DNA of 64,000 nt, taken from the NCBI GenBank assembly GCA_001890945.1, contig CM007608.1:1-64000 (forward strand), written 5' to 3'. Positions 1-9,389 of this stretch are shown piece by piece. The translations under genes and the position numbers were made by a program. This stretch comes from Alphaproteobacteria bacterium AO1-B (GTDB lineage Bacteria; Pseudomonadota; Alphaproteobacteria; Rhizobiales; Stappiaceae). Below the pieces are notes generated by a model that did no database searches, was not told the DNA's origin, and worked only from the letters and a program-made list of their open reading frames with translations. Positions within the stretch are counted from its first letter, which is position 1; each line of letters opens with the position of its first letter.

Positions 1-236
1 GCATCAACGCCATAACACTTCGTATTTGTCCCGAAGCGCTCCACGCTCTCACAGAAGGTGCAATAGGAGGCTCCTTCGTGAACACCCAGCTCAACGAGCA
101 CCCCCGGCTTGGCCGCGGCAACAATCCAGCGCGCAAACGGCAGGTGTCCATGCCAAGCTGTTGTTTGCGTCAGATGTTTCGGCTTTGCAAAAAGCGGCGC
201 CGTAATCTCAAAAGACAGGAACTGGTCAGCGGACAT
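1..236 (-). CDS. Class I SAM-dependent methyltransferase, partial (runs off the window)
   Basis: Reading the minus strand from an ATG at 236 gives about 78 residues with no stop before the window edge, so only the N-terminal part is present. It contains VLVELGVHEGASYCTF followed by CYGVDA, which matches the SAM-binding glycine loop and the following acidic strand of methyltransferases found beside glycosyltransferases in polysaccharide clusters. It follows the glycosyltransferase gene by about 55 bases on the same strand, so it is probably in the same operon. No strong ribosome binding site is visible; the frame stays open upstream, so the start is provisional. The substrate cannot be told. 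Confidence 0.7.
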   Translation of the reverse strand, partial: MSADQFLSFEITAPLFAKPKHLTQTTAWHGHLPFARWIVAAAKPGVLVELGVHEGASYCTFCESVERFGTNTKCYGVD

Positions 237-291
237 TTGGAACTCGGTCTGGGGGAGGGAATTAAGAAAGCTGGGACAATCAGACGGCGGT

Positions 292-1971
292 CTATAGCAT
301 GTCCGGAACCCGATCAACATGCCAATACGGGCGGTGTCTCAGGTCTTCGCGTGGTTCAAAACCGGGGGCGGCCATGGACAAACACGAGTGAAACAACGGA
401 TCCCGGAGCAAAGAGTTGAACCAGCGTTTTTGCATTCTCGCAAACTCCGCCAAGGCGCGCTGACGATTTTCCGGCCGCATATCATCTGTCCGTGTGGCAG
501 ATTCATGGTGAATGAGCGTCGCCTTCGGCTCTATGAGAACCTTGCGACCAAGCTCGCGCAAGCGCAGACAATAGTCGACGTCGTTGTAGGCAACTTGCAA
601 GGCCGGATCAAAACCCTTCATGGAAAGGAACAGATCGCGGCGGGTGAGCATGCAGGCGGCTGTCACGGCAGAGAGTTCCTGGGCCTCCATGCCCATGCCG
701 GAGGTTTCCATCCACACCGGCTCATCTTTCAAGCCGAGGTGAGTGGCCACTCCGGCCTCAGCGCCGATTACCGCGCCGGCGTGCTGGATCCGGCCGTCCG
801 GATAATAAAGCAGCGCGCCGACAGCCCCGGCATTTGCCGATTGCAACGCCGTTACCATGTGCCCGAGCCATTCCGGATCGGTCATCTCAATGTCGTTGTT
901 CAGGAACAGCAACAGTTCGCCGTTTGCAGCTTCAGCCGCCTGATTGTTCAGACGTGAGAAGTTGAACGGCGCATCAATGCGCAGGATACGGACATGCGCT
1001 TGCTTTGCCTTTTTGGCGAAGAACTCAAGCGTTTCCGGCTTTTCGCTGCCATTGTCGATGACAATGATTTCCAAATTCGGATAGTTCGTTACCTGCTCCA
1101 GGCCTTCAAAGACCTTCTGCATAAGCGCCAAACCATCACGCGTTGGAATGATGACGGAAACCATGGGATGGGCGGAGACAGCTGGGAGTGTCCCGCTCAC
1201 CTGGTCCACGGCCTCGCCACTTTTCATCGCGACCAGCGGATAGGGCAGGTGGGTCACCTGAGGAGCCGGAATGACACGCGATAACTGAACCAGAAGATCG
1301 TGATACCAACGATCGCCCTGACGGCCATCCGGCTGGACACGTGCCAGAATGTCCCGGTCAACGACAACAATGCCTCTAGTGGCATCGCGCTGCTGCAACA
1401 GTGTTTGATCCCACGGCTTGTTCAGGAGAAGCGCTTCGATGTTCAGCGCGTCGTCAACCTCCACGGCATCACAGTAGTAAAGCATCGATTTCCGGTAATG
1501 CCGGTACTCCTGAACGATGGCCTGCAGAAACCCCTTGGACGGATACACAGGTTTGCCGATCAAAACGCAGAAATCAGCGTCACTGCCGTGGAACCTTTCG
1601 GCCAGCGCAAGCGACCAAATGCCATGGTTCCCGAGATCAAGCGCTCTGATCCGGTCGTCCTGCACCTCATAGAAATCGGCAATTTCAGAGACTTTTTCAC
1701 CGCATGCGTCTCCACGCAGAAGAACCAGATGCCAGTCCTGAAACGGCTGACTGAGAAGGCGGTCGAACACCTCCACCAGCATTTCCGGCGCGCTCTGATA
1801 CGCCTTCAAGTCCAGAAAGATGTCGAAGGAGAGGCCCGCGTCAGCGTCTCTCGACACCAGGTGGTTGAGGGTTTCGCGATCAAGATCGAAATTTCCCTTG
1901 CCCCACTTGAGCGCTTCAGCGTCTTGGATTCTAGCCAACCTACACCTCTTAAAAGAACCTCGCAGACCCAT
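292..1971 (-). CDS. Glycosyltransferase family 2 protein
   Basis: A 559-residue protein with an N-terminal region of about 270 residues that I do not recognise, then a GT-A fold glycosyltransferase domain from about residue 271. Visible marks are the opening strand VSVIIPTRDG, the nucleotide-binding IIVIDNGS, the metal-site region LLFLNNDIE near residues 355-362 (NND in place of DxD), and the late DVDYCLRLRELG and HHES. It should transfer a sugar from a nucleotide sugar to a growing glycan at the cytoplasmic face of the membrane. It lies downstream of wzm-wzt on the same strand with a 58-base gap, so it probably helps build the polysaccharide that Wzm/Wzt exports. Donor and acceptor are unknown. 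Confidence 0.9.
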   Translation of the reverse strand: MGLRGSFKRCRLARIQDAEALKWGKGNFDLDRETLNHLVSRDADAGLSFDIFLDLKAYQSAPEMLVEVFDRLLSQPFQDWHLVLLRGDACGEKVSEIADFYEVQDDRIRALDLGNHGIWSLALAERFHGSDADFCVLIGKPVYPSKGFLQAIVQEYRHYRKSMLYYCDAVEVDDALNIEALLLNKPWDQTLLQQRDATRGIVVVDRDILARVQPDGRQGDRWYHDLLVQLSRVIPAPQVTHLPYPLVAMKSGEAVDQVSGTLPAVSAHPMVSVIIPTRDGLALMQKVFEGLEQVTNYPNLEIIVIDNGSEKPETLEFFAKKAKQAHVRILRIDAPFNFSRLNNQAAEAANGELLLFLNNDIEMTDPEWLGHMVTALQSANAGAVGALLYYPDGRIQHAGAVIGAEAGVATHLGLKDEPVWMETSGMGMEAQELSAVTAACMLTRRDLFLSMKGFDPALQVAYNDVDYCLRLRELGRKVLIEPKATLIHHESATRTDDMRPENRQRALAEFARMQKRWFNSLLRDPLFHSCLSMAAPGFEPREDLRHRPYWHVDRVPDML

Positions 1972-2029
1972 CCTGTATTGAGATGGCCGAAGCTGGTCCC
2001 GCAGTTTTATGTTTTACCGGCCAGGCCGG

Positions 2030-3391
2030 TCAACGATTAGTCTCGACCTTGATGTCCAGCATCGGAACACCCATCAGGCCATGCGAGAAGTGGCTGGTCG
2101 GCACGCTCAGGAACATGGCGTCATCAATCCAGTGGTGCTGGATGTGATCAGCTTCCGTGCCCTCCGCGATCGCAACCGTGACCGAGAAGTCACCTGCGTG
2201 CAGATATGGCAGCTGAAAAGTGAAATTCGCGACCATGTCCTTGCCCGGTTTGATCGTGGCATCCTGATCCTTCAAGGTCAGGAAGGTGTTGTCGCCAAAA
2301 AGGTTCTGACCCAACCGGTCCTTGATGTAGAAACCGATGATCGGCATGCCGATTTCGTTGATCGCCTTGGCCGTCACGCGCAGCGTTACGACCTCTCCGC
2401 CATAGACGACGGTCTTGCGCGTGCCTTCCTGGTCAACGACACAGACATCGACGATTTCCGCCCCCTTGTGCCCGGACCATTCTGCTCCGGGATCAAAATC
2501 GAAGACCTTGATCTGGTTGGCATATTCGGAGTTGCGTAGGAGTTCGTCCCGAGGATCCACCACGACCTGCGGCTTGATCTCCTCCGGCTCTTCCTTTTCC
2601 GCTTCGCCGGACCGGCTGCTGATTTGAAACGTGCCCTGCTCGTCATTGGCGGAATTGATACCCGCCATGTAATGGCGGCAGACATCCTTGGCCGGTCCGA
2701 TCTCCTTAACACGTCCGCCCTCCAGCCATACCGCCCGGTCGCAGAGTTTGGTGGCCGCGGCAATATCGTGCGTCACGAACAAGATCGTGCCGTGTTCCTT
2801 GAAGCGGTTGATGAAGCGCATGCATTTTTGGGTAAAGGCCGCATCGCCGACGGACAGGATCTCGTCGATGATGAGAATGTCGGCATCCACGTGGGCAGCA
2901 ACCGCGAACGCAAGGCGGGCATACATGCCGGAGGAGTAGAGCTTGACTGGCTGATCGATGAAATCGCCGATACCGGCGAAACTGATGATGTCCTCATACC
3001 GGTCTTTGATTTCTTCCTCGGTCAACCCAAGGATCGAGGCGGCGAGGTAGACGTTTTCACTGCCCGTGAATTCCGGATTGAACCCGGCGCCCAGCTCAAG
3101 CAGCGCTGCAATGCGGCCGTGGCGTTTCACAGTTCCGGCGCTCGCTTCCAGCGTGCCGGTCACAATTTGCAGAAGCGTGGACTTGCCCGCGCCATTGCGT
3201 CCGAGCAGGCCGAGCGTTTCGCCCTTGCTGACCGTGAACGAGACGTCACTCAGGGCCCAGAACTCACGGAAGTACTTTTTCCGGCCGCGCCACAGCATCT
3301 GCTTCAAACGGTCTTCCGGCCGTTCATAGATCGTGTAGAACTTGGCCAGGTTGGAGATTTCCAGCATCACCTCATCAGACGACATCTGCAA
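2030..3391 (-). CDS. wzt: Polysaccharide ABC transporter ATP-binding protein, Wzt type
   Basis: A 453-residue ATPase. The N-terminal ABC domain shows Walker A GRNGAGKST (about residues 64-72), the signature YSSGMYARLA (about 152-161) and Walker B ILIIDE (about 172-177), with the H-loop in FVTHD. After residue 280 comes a long C-terminal extension of the Wzt_C kind, which in O-antigen exporters recognises the modified non-reducing end of the glycan. The length, well above a plain 250-residue ABC subunit, supports this. It overlaps the upstream permease gene by 17 bases, so the two are translationally linked. The family exports undecaprenol-linked O-antigen or similar polysaccharide across the inner membrane. 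Confidence 0.93.
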   Translation of the reverse strand: MQMSSDEVMLEISNLAKFYTIYERPEDRLKQMLWRGRKKYFREFWALSDVSFTVSKGETLGLLGRNGAGKSTLLQIVTGTLEASAGTVKRHGRIAALLELGAGFNPEFTGSENVYLAASILGLTEEEIKDRYEDIISFAGIGDFIDQPVKLYSSGMYARLAFAVAAHVDADILIIDEILSVGDAAFTQKCMRFINRFKEHGTILFVTHDIAAATKLCDRAVWLEGGRVKEIGPAKDVCRHYMAGINSANDEQGTFQISSRSGEAEKEEPEEIKPQVVVDPRDELLRNSEYANQIKVFDFDPGAEWSGHKGAEIVDVCVVDQEGTRKTVVYGGEVVTLRVTAKAINEIGMPIIGFYIKDRLGQNLFGDNTFLTLKDQDATIKPGKDMVANFTFQLPYLHAGDFSVTVAIAEGTEADHIQHHWIDDAMFLSVPTSHFSHGLMGVPMLDIKVETNR

Positions 3392-4172
3392 AGCCCTTCT
3401 TCACTTTGTTGAACCACCAGCCGCTGAACAGGAAGAACGCCAGCATCAGGCCCGTGATCAGGGCGAGGCCCAAGATATTGGGAACATTTCCGAAGAGCGT
3501 GATGGCGCGCAGCTGTTCCATCATGAAGGCGAGGGGATTGAGGTAGATGAAGATCCGGAAACCCTCCGGGATCGCCTGGATCGGGTAAAAGATCGGGCTC
3601 AAAAACATGAGCATCGTCACAACAACACCGACAAGCTGTTTCAGATCCCGGATGTACATTCCAACGGACGACAGCAGCCAGACCGAGCCCACCACAAAGA
3701 GCATAAGCGGAAGCAGCACAAGCGGCAGGAAGATCATCGTCCAGTGTAGCGTGCCAATCAGGACCAGCTGACCGATCAGCAGCAATACATAGCTGATCAG
3801 AAAGTTGACCAGCGCCCCGCCAACCGACACCCAGGCCAATGTGTCGAGCGGGAAGACGACCTTCTTAATGTAGGCGACATTCTCCAAAAGCAGGGTCGGC
3901 GCGCGGTTCGCACAGTCCGCAAACATTTGATAGATGATCAACCCGCAAAAGAGGATCAGAGCAAACTGGCCCTTTCCGGTGACTTCCACATTCCACCGGC
4001 TTTGAAAGACCACGCTGAAGACGAATGTGAACACGAGCAGCAAAAACAGCGGCGTCAACACAGTCCACGCCATGCCAAGCATGGAGCCCCGGTAACGGGC
4101 TTGCAGATCCCGCTTGACCAGGCGCCATATCAGTTTCCGATTATCGATAAAGCTCGATAGGATGGAGTGCAT
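3375..4172 (-). CDS. wzm: Polysaccharide ABC transporter permease, Wzm type
   Basis: A 265-residue ABC-2 type integral membrane protein. After a short cytoplasmic start with LVKRDLQARYRGSMLGMAW, characteristic of Wzm/KpsM/TagG permeases, it has about six hydrophobic segments (for example LFLLLVFTFVFSVVF and a late ITGLMLAFFLFSGWWF). It forms the membrane channel with the overlapping Wzt ATPase. It is the first gene of the wzm-wzt-glycosyltransferase-methyltransferase run. The partner's Wzt_C extension suggests a terminally modified O-polysaccharide rather than a teichoic-acid-like substrate. Confidence 0.92.
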   Translation of the reverse strand: MHSILSSFIDNRKLIWRLVKRDLQARYRGSMLGMAWTVLTPLFLLLVFTFVFSVVFQSRWNVEVTGKGQFALILFCGLIIYQMFADCANRAPTLLLENVAYIKKVVFPLDTLAWVSVGGALVNFLISYVLLLIGQLVLIGTLHWTMIFLPLVLLPLMLFVVGSVWLLSSVGMYIRDLKQLVGVVVTMLMFLSPIFYPIQAIPEGFRIFIYLNPLAFMMEQLRAITLFGNVPNILGLALITGLMLAFFLFSGWWFNKVKKGFADVV

Positions 4173-4551
4173 ATTCCATTTGCCTTAAATGTGCCGGCCC
4201 GCGGCCTCAACTCGTTTGGTCAGCCTTGCACCTGCTGCACACAGTGACGGTGCAGCTGCTTTTGCCGTGAAGCCGCGTCTTGTCCTTTGTGACGTTCCAA
4301 AACACTGTCCAGCCATAGCGTCCGGTGTTCCGGCCCCAGATAGCTAAAACGCCAAGGGTTTGTTTCGACGGCGATATAGCAGGGCTCGGATTGGGACTCA
4401 ATGTTTGTGATCAGTGTTAGGCAAAAGAGGGCGGGCGCACCGCAATGTGCGCGGGCTTCGCTCAAGTCCAGTAGACGGGCAAGAAAAAATCTGGAAGGGT
4501 TGATGAAATTCCATCAAAGCATTTGAAACTTCCGCAAAGTTGCCCGCAGAG
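4173..4551. other. Divergent intergenic region
   Basis: About 380 bases between wzm (minus) and the acyltransferase gene (plus). Small open frames occur but none has a convincing ribosome binding site or recognisable product. It should hold the promoters of both divergent units; I cannot assign -35/-10 boxes with confidence. Confidence 0.4.
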
Positions 4552-5658
4552 ATGATCGCGCCTTTCAATCAAAAGTTCTCCGAAGCCTTTGATCCTCGAA
4601 GCAACAATTTTGATCTTATCCGTATTGTCGCTGCCTGCCTGGTGATCTTCAGCCACGCATTCCCGCTCCTGGCTCTGACCTACGAGCCAATTGCCGAACT
4701 CACAAATCATTACGAGACCGGTGGCGGCTTTGCCGTAAACGCGTTCATTGTCATCAGCGGTTTTCTGATCTGCCGGTCTCTGGAGCGGGCAACCATTATT
4801 TCTTATGCCTGGTCGCGGTTCTTGAGGATCGTGCCCGCTCTTGCCGCCGTGACCCTGGCTCAGATGTTTGTGCTCGGCCCGATCTTCACGACCGTTTCCC
4901 TCCCGGACTACTTTTCGAATGCGTCCACCTGGTCACAGCTGAAGAACCTGACGGTCTTCAACATGCAGTTCCGCCTGGAAACGATTTTCATGGATGTGCC
5001 GTTTGCGCAGATCGTGAACAATCCGCTTTGGACGCTGCCAATTGAGAGCTTCTTCTACATCTGTTTGCCGATCGCGTTTTTTATCGGCCTGAAGGGCAGG
5101 AAGTATTTCTGGCTAGTCCCGGTCAGCTGTCTCACCGGATTGTACGTAATGGGACTGTCAGGGTGCTCATTCGCCAACCAGTGCGGTGCGAGCCTATGGA
5201 CCCTGCAACACTACACAACGCTGCGGTTGGCTTGCTTTTTCTCGCTCGGCGCATCCATCTGGATCTACAGGCACTCAATCCCGCACAGTGGCTGGATCGC
5301 AGCCAGTCTTGTTGTCGTCCTGGCGCTGCTGCCGACGACTTACCTTTTTGTGCGGGATGTGGTGTTCGCCGTCTTCTACAGCTATCTCGTCATGTATGTC
5401 GGCTGCCTGCCGAAACTGCACATCAAGACATATGAGAAGCTGGGAGACCTCTCTTACGGGACGTATATTGTCGGCTGGCCAGTGCAACAGTCGATCCTGA
5501 CGATCTTCGGGACGGGCTTTAATCCCTATGTCTTCGGATTGATCGCGATCCCACCCTCGCTGGTGCTGGCTTACTTTATGTGGAACTACGTCGAAAAACC
5601 GGCGCTTGCTCTTAAACATCACCCGGTTTTGACACAGATGATGAAGCGCGGAGCATAG
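4552..5658 (+). CDS. Acyltransferase family 3 (OafA/YrhL-like) membrane protein
   Basis: A protein of about 368 residues with roughly ten hydrophobic segments, typical of the acyltransferase 3 family that O-acetylates or otherwise acylates surface sugars at the inner membrane. The conserved early histidine is seen in VIFSHAFPLL, followed by the GGGFAVNAFIVISGFL segment and the basic RFLRIVPAL stretch. An upstream TTG at 4540 in frame is possible, but the ATG at 4552 is a more usual start. It lies between Wzm/Wzt and the dTDP-rhamnose genes, so its likely target is the exported polysaccharide. The acyl group cannot be told from sequence. Confidence 0.88.
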   Translation: MIAPFNQKFSEAFDPRSNNFDLIRIVAACLVIFSHAFPLLALTYEPIAELTNHYETGGGFAVNAFIVISGFLICRSLERATIISYAWSRFLRIVPALAAVTLAQMFVLGPIFTTVSLPDYFSNASTWSQLKNLTVFNMQFRLETIFMDVPFAQIVNNPLWTLPIESFFYICLPIAFFIGLKGRKYFWLVPVSCLTGLYVMGLSGCSFANQCGASLWTLQHYTTLRLACFFSLGASIWIYRHSIPHSGWIAASLVVVLALLPTTYLFVRDVVFAVFYSYLVMYVGCLPKLHIKTYEKLGDLSYGTYIVGWPVQQSILTIFGTGFNPYVFGLIAIPPSLVLAYFMWNYVEKPALALKHHPVLTQMMKRGA

Positions 5659-5686
5659 AGCGCCCAAAAGGCGCTCGTACTCCTGA

Positions 5687-6739
5687 TTACTTCACCAGTC
5701 CAAGGCGTGTTCCGGAGTAGACCTTGTTGCGGAGCGGGCCCCACCACCAGTCATTCTCCAGGTACCACTTGATGGTCTTCTCGATGCCGGTGTCGAAGTT
5801 TTCTTCCGCACGCCAGCCGAGCTCGGTCTCCAGCTTTGTCGCATCGATCGCATAACGCGCATCATGGCCCGGGCGGTCTTCCACATAGGTGATCAGCCGG
5901 TCGTGCGGCGCGGTCTTCGGGCTGTGCTTGTCGAGGATCGCGCAGATCGTCTTGACCACGTCGAGATTGGTGCGCTCGTTGCGCCCGCCGACATTGTACT
6001 TCTCGCCAAGACGACCCTTGGAAACGATTGTGTAGAGCGCCTTTGCATGGTCATCAACATAGAGCCAGTCGCGCACATTCATGCCCGTGCCGTAGATCGG
6101 CAGCGGCTTGCCGTCGAGCGCGTTCAGGATCATCAGCGGAATGAGTTTTTCCGGAAAATGATACGGGCCGTAGTTGTTGGAGCAGTTGGAGAGCACCACC
6201 GGAAGGCCATAGGTCCGGTGCCAGGCGATCGCCAGGTGATCACTCGCAGCCTTGGAGGCAGAATAGGGCGAGGACGGATCGTAAGGCGTGGTTTCCTTGA
6301 AGAGACCGTCGTCGCCGAGCGATCCGTAGACTTCATCAGTGGAGACGTGCAGGAAGCGGAAGGTGTCTTTCTTTTCGCCTTTCAGGCTGTTCCAGTAGGC
6401 GTGTGCGGCTTCCAGCATCGCCATGGTGCCGACCACGTTGGTCTGAACAAACTCGGCAGCGCCGGTGATCGAGCGGTCGACATGGCTTTCGGCCGCCAGA
6501 TGCATGATATAGTCCGGCTGGAACTCTGCCACCGCCTGAATCATCTCCGGCCCGGCGCAGATGTCTTCCTTCAGGAACTTGTGGTTCGGCGCGTTGTCGA
6601 CCTCGCGAAGGGAATCCAGATTGCCGGCATAGGTCAGCTTGTCGATCGTCAGGACCTCGGCCCCGACATTGCGGACAAGATGGCGGACCACTGCGGATCC
6701 GATGAAGCCGGCACCGCCGGTGACAATTACACGCGTCAT
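5687..6739 (-). CDS. rmlB: dTDP-glucose 4,6-dehydratase
   Basis: A 350-residue short-chain dehydrogenase-like enzyme that turns dTDP-glucose into dTDP-4-dehydro-6-deoxyglucose, the second step of dTDP-rhamnose synthesis. The NAD-binding [15 protein letters not shown] is at the start, HVSTDEVYG precedes the catalytic [10 protein letters not shown], and a late [14 protein letters not shown] is typical of RmlB. Length is normal. It is the last gene of the rmlC-D-A-B run, 50 bases after rmlA. In many clusters rmlB comes first, so the order is slightly unusual. Confidence 0.96.
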   Translation of the reverse strand: MTRVIVTGGAGFIGSAVVRHLVRNVGAEVLTIDKLTYAGNLDSLREVDNAPNHKFLKEDICAGPEMIQAVAEFQPDYIMHLAAESHVDRSITGAAEFVQTNVVGTMAMLEAAHAYWNSLKGEKKDTFRFLHVSTDEVYGSLGDDGLFKETTPYDPSSPYSASKAASDHLAIAWHRTYGLPVVLSNCSNNYGPYHFPEKLIPLMILNALDGKPLPIYGTGMNVRDWLYVDDHAKALYTIVSKGRLGEKYNVGGRNERTNLDVVKTICAILDKHSPKTAPHDRLITYVEDRPGHDARYAIDATKLETELGWRAEENFDTGIEKTIKWYLENDWWWGPLRNKVYSGTRLGLVK

Positions 6740-6789
6740 TGTTTTGAACCCATACCTAAACCCTGGACATTAAAACCTGGATGCCGCCT

Positions 6790-7671
6790 TTAAAGCGCAG
6801 TCATTCCGTCGTCCGCAACCTTCTTGAGATATTTGCCGTAGGCTGTCTTCTGGAACATCTCGGCGAATTTCAGAAGTTCGTCCTTTGTCATCCAGCCGTT
6901 GAGATAGGAAATCTCTTCGATACAGGCGACGTTAAGGCCCTGCCGTTTCTGGATAGTGCGCACAAACTCGCCCGCTTCCAGAAGGCTGTCATGGGTGCCG
7001 GTGTCGAGCCAGGCGTAGCCACGGGACATGCGCTCCACGAAGAGATTGCCTGCTTCCATGTAGATCCGATTGAGGTCCGTGATCTCGTATTCCCCGCGCG
7101 CCGACGGTTTGAGGTTTTTCGCGTAGTCCACGACCTTGTTGTCGTAGAAATAAAGACCCGTCACCGCGAGTCGCGACTTCGGCTGGGCCGGCTTCTCTTC
7201 CAGTGAGATCGCCCGGCCTTCTGAATCAAGTTCTGCAACGCCGTAACGCTCCGGATCGTCGACCTCATAGGCAAAGACTGTCGCGCCTTCGGTGCGGCTG
7301 GTGGCGCGATCGAGCAAGGTGGTCAGGCCGGCGCCATAATAGATGTTATCACCGAGGATCAGCGCCACATCATCATCGCCGATGAACTCTTCGCCAAGCG
7401 TAAAGGCTTGAGCGAGGCCATCCGGGCTCGGCTGGATCTTGTAGGAGATCTCAAGGCCCAGCTGGCTGCCATCGCCAAACAGACGCTTGTAGCTGTCGAT
7501 GAACTCAGGGGAGGAGATGATCAGGATCTCGCGGATCTTGGCGAGCATCAGAACCGACAGCGGATAATAGATCATCGGCTTGTCGTAGATGGTCATCAGC
7601 TGCTTGTTGACGGCAAGCGTTGCCGGATGAAGCCGGGTGCCGGACCCGCCTGCGAGAATGATACCCTTCAT
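6790..7671 (-). CDS. rmlA: Glucose-1-phosphate thymidylyltransferase
   Basis: A protein of about 293 residues that makes dTDP-glucose from dTTP and glucose-1-phosphate, the first step to dTDP-rhamnose. The nucleotide-binding [16 protein letters not shown] is at the N-terminus, with [18 protein letters not shown] and [13 protein letters not shown] further on, all as in RmlA. I prefer the ATG at 7671 over an adjacent in-frame GTG at 7674; the ATG overlaps the stop of rmlD by one base, so translation is probably coupled. Confidence 0.96.
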   Translation of the reverse strand: MKGIILAGGSGTRLHPATLAVNKQLMTIYDKPMIYYPLSVLMLAKIREILIISSPEFIDSYKRLFGDGSQLGLEISYKIQPSPDGLAQAFTLGEEFIGDDDVALILGDNIYYGAGLTTLLDRATSRTEGATVFAYEVDDPERYGVAELDSEGRAISLEEKPAQPKSRLAVTGLYFYDNKVVDYAKNLKPSARGEYEITDLNRIYMEAGNLFVERMSRGYAWLDTGTHDSLLEAGEFVRTIQKRQGLNVACIEEISYLNGWMTKDELLKFAEMFQKTAYGKYLKKVADDGMTAL

Positions 7672-8567
7672 CACGATAAACCTTTTTCCTTGTCGCCCAT
7701 CAGTTCCTCAACGGTGCTGGCCAGGGCGGCGCGCCATTGACAGGACTCAATACCAAAATCTTGGGTCAGCCTAGACGTATCCAGCGCGGAATTCGCCGGA
7801 CGCTTGGCCGGGGTCGGATAGTCCTTGGTCGGGATTGGAGCGACCGCCGGAACAGCCAAGCCACGCGCCTTCAAAAGCTCAAAAATTTCCGAGGCAAAGC
7901 CGAACCAGGTGACGCCCTCATCGCCGCAGTAGTGATAGACACCGCTTGGCGCGGTCTTGTCGCCAAGCTGGCGCAGGACAATGGTTTGCGCTGCGCGGGC
8001 AATGTCCGGTGCTGCAGTCGGGCAGCCGGTCTGATCGTCCACGACGGTCAGTTGCGGCCGGTCGGCCAGGCGGATCATCGTCTTGACGAAGTTGGCGCCG
8101 ATTGCAGAGAAGACCCAGGCGGTGCGCAGGATCACATTCCGGCAGCCCGAGGACTGGATCGCCAGTTCCCCGGCCGCTTTCGACGCGCCATAGACACCTT
8201 GCGGGTCAATCGGATCTGTCTCGACGTAGCGGCCGGTCTTGCCGCCTTCAAAAACATAGTCCGTGGAGATGTGGACCAGCGGAATATCGAGCTCTTTTGC
8301 TGCTTCTGCGAAAGCTGCCGGTGCAAGACCGTTGACCTTGAATGCTGTCAGGAGATCATCTTCGGCCTTGTCGACCGCGGTATAGGCGCCGGAGCTGATG
8401 ATGGCATCGAATCCGCCGTCCCGGACAAAGCTGCTGATCTGATCGGCGTTGCTGAGATCTAGCTCAGAGCGGGAGGGCAGGACAAGCTCTATACCTTCCG
8501 GCCAATCCAGGTTGGCCAAAGATCCACCGACCTGGCCCGTTCCGCCCGTGATCAAAATCCTGGTCAT
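7671..8567 (-). CDS. rmlD: dTDP-4-dehydrorhamnose reductase
   Basis: A protein of about 298 residues that performs the last, NADPH-dependent reduction to dTDP-L-rhamnose. It starts with [16 protein letters not shown], the dinucleotide-binding loop, and has STDYVFEG and the catalytic YGASKAAGE. An upstream ATG at 8591 would overlap rmlC and add nine residues without similarity to the family, so the ATG at 8567, four bases beyond the rmlC stop, is preferred. It sits between rmlC and rmlA in a tight operon. Confidence 0.95.
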   Translation of the reverse strand: MTRILITGGTGQVGGSLANLDWPEGIELVLPSRSELDLSNADQISSFVRDGGFDAIISSGAYTAVDKAEDDLLTAFKVNGLAPAAFAEAAKELDIPLVHISTDYVFEGGKTGRYVETDPIDPQGVYGASKAAGELAIQSSGCRNVILRTAWVFSAIGANFVKTMIRLADRPQLTVVDDQTGCPTAAPDIARAAQTIVLRQLGDKTAPSGVYHYCGDEGVTWFGFASEIFELLKARGLAVPAVAPIPTKDYPTPAKRPANSALDTSRLTQDFGIESCQWRAALASTVEELMGDKEKGLS

Positions 8568-8571
8568 GATC

Positions 8572-9150
8572 TTATGGCTCGATCTCGACAAGGGTCATCG
8601 GAGTGCCGTCATAGTCGAACGGGGAATCGAAGTCGGCGAGCCCTGGATGCTTGGTGTCCTTGCCGCTGAGGATAGGCTCGGCTCCTTCAGCGAGCGGCCA
8701 TTCGATGCCGATATCGGCATCATCCCACATCAGTCCGGCATCGTGGTGCGGGGCATAGTAATTGGAGACCTTGTAGGTCACCTCGGTGTTGTCTTCCAGC
8801 GTCACGAAGCCGTGGGCATAGCCGGCCGGAACCAGCAACTGATCGCCGTTCTCCGCAGACAGTTCCACGCCAACCCATTTTCCATAAGTCGGCGAGCCCT
8901 TGCGGATGTCGACGGCCACATCAAAGATCTTGCCGCGGATACAGCGGACCAGCTTGTCTTGCGCAAAGGGCGGTGTCTGAAAATGCAGCCCGCGCAGTGT
9001 CCCGGTGGGCACAGACAGCGAGTGATTGTCCTGAACGAAGTCACAGGTAATCCCGAGCGGCTCCAGTTTTTGCTTGTTGTAGCTTTCGGTAAACCAGCCA
9101 CGATCGTCACCAAAACGGCGTGGATGAATGAGTGTGACGTTTCCGCTCAT
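8572..9150 (-). CDS. rmlC: dTDP-4-dehydrorhamnose 3,5-epimerase
   Basis: A 192-residue cupin-fold epimerase, the first gene of the rmlC-D-A-B operon. Family marks are FTESYNKQK, the catalytic histidine region TLRGLHFQTPPFAQDK, VRCIRGKIFDVAVDIR and the late FVTLEDNTEVTYKVS. Length is normal (180-190 residues). The product feeds dTDP-L-rhamnose to rhamnosyltransferases, two of which are suggested at 25817-27568. Confidence 0.96.
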   Translation of the reverse strand: MSGNVTLIHPRRFGDDRGWFTESYNKQKLEPLGITCDFVQDNHSLSVPTGTLRGLHFQTPPFAQDKLVRCIRGKIFDVAVDIRKGSPTYGKWVGVELSAENGDQLLVPAGYAHGFVTLEDNTEVTYKVSNYYAPHHDAGLMWDDADIGIEWPLAEGAEPILSGKDTKHPGLADFDSPFDYDGTPMTLVEIEP

Positions 9151-9389
9151 ATCTTAAGGTCGCTCACCTGAATTGGGATATTGAAATTGTCTTGGGACAG
9201 GGAGGCTCAGGCGCGTCTCCAATGTGCGATATGTGCACAAAACGGTTGCCCCAAGCTCCAAACCGGCTCTTGGGGCCTTCGCATACGATGAACCTGGGGG
9301 CAGGTCAACGGATTTAGCGGGTCTCGTCAGGCAAGGGCAGAGCAAGCCGCCCTTGTTTCATTCGCGGGCAATGGCCCCAAAGTGCCCGC

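Noticed and set aside
9300..9389. Possible terminator after the CAP-domain gene (GCGGGCA...TGCCCGC and CAAGGGC...GCCCTTG)
   Set aside because: Stems are present but no U-tract follows, so I do not list it as a terminator.
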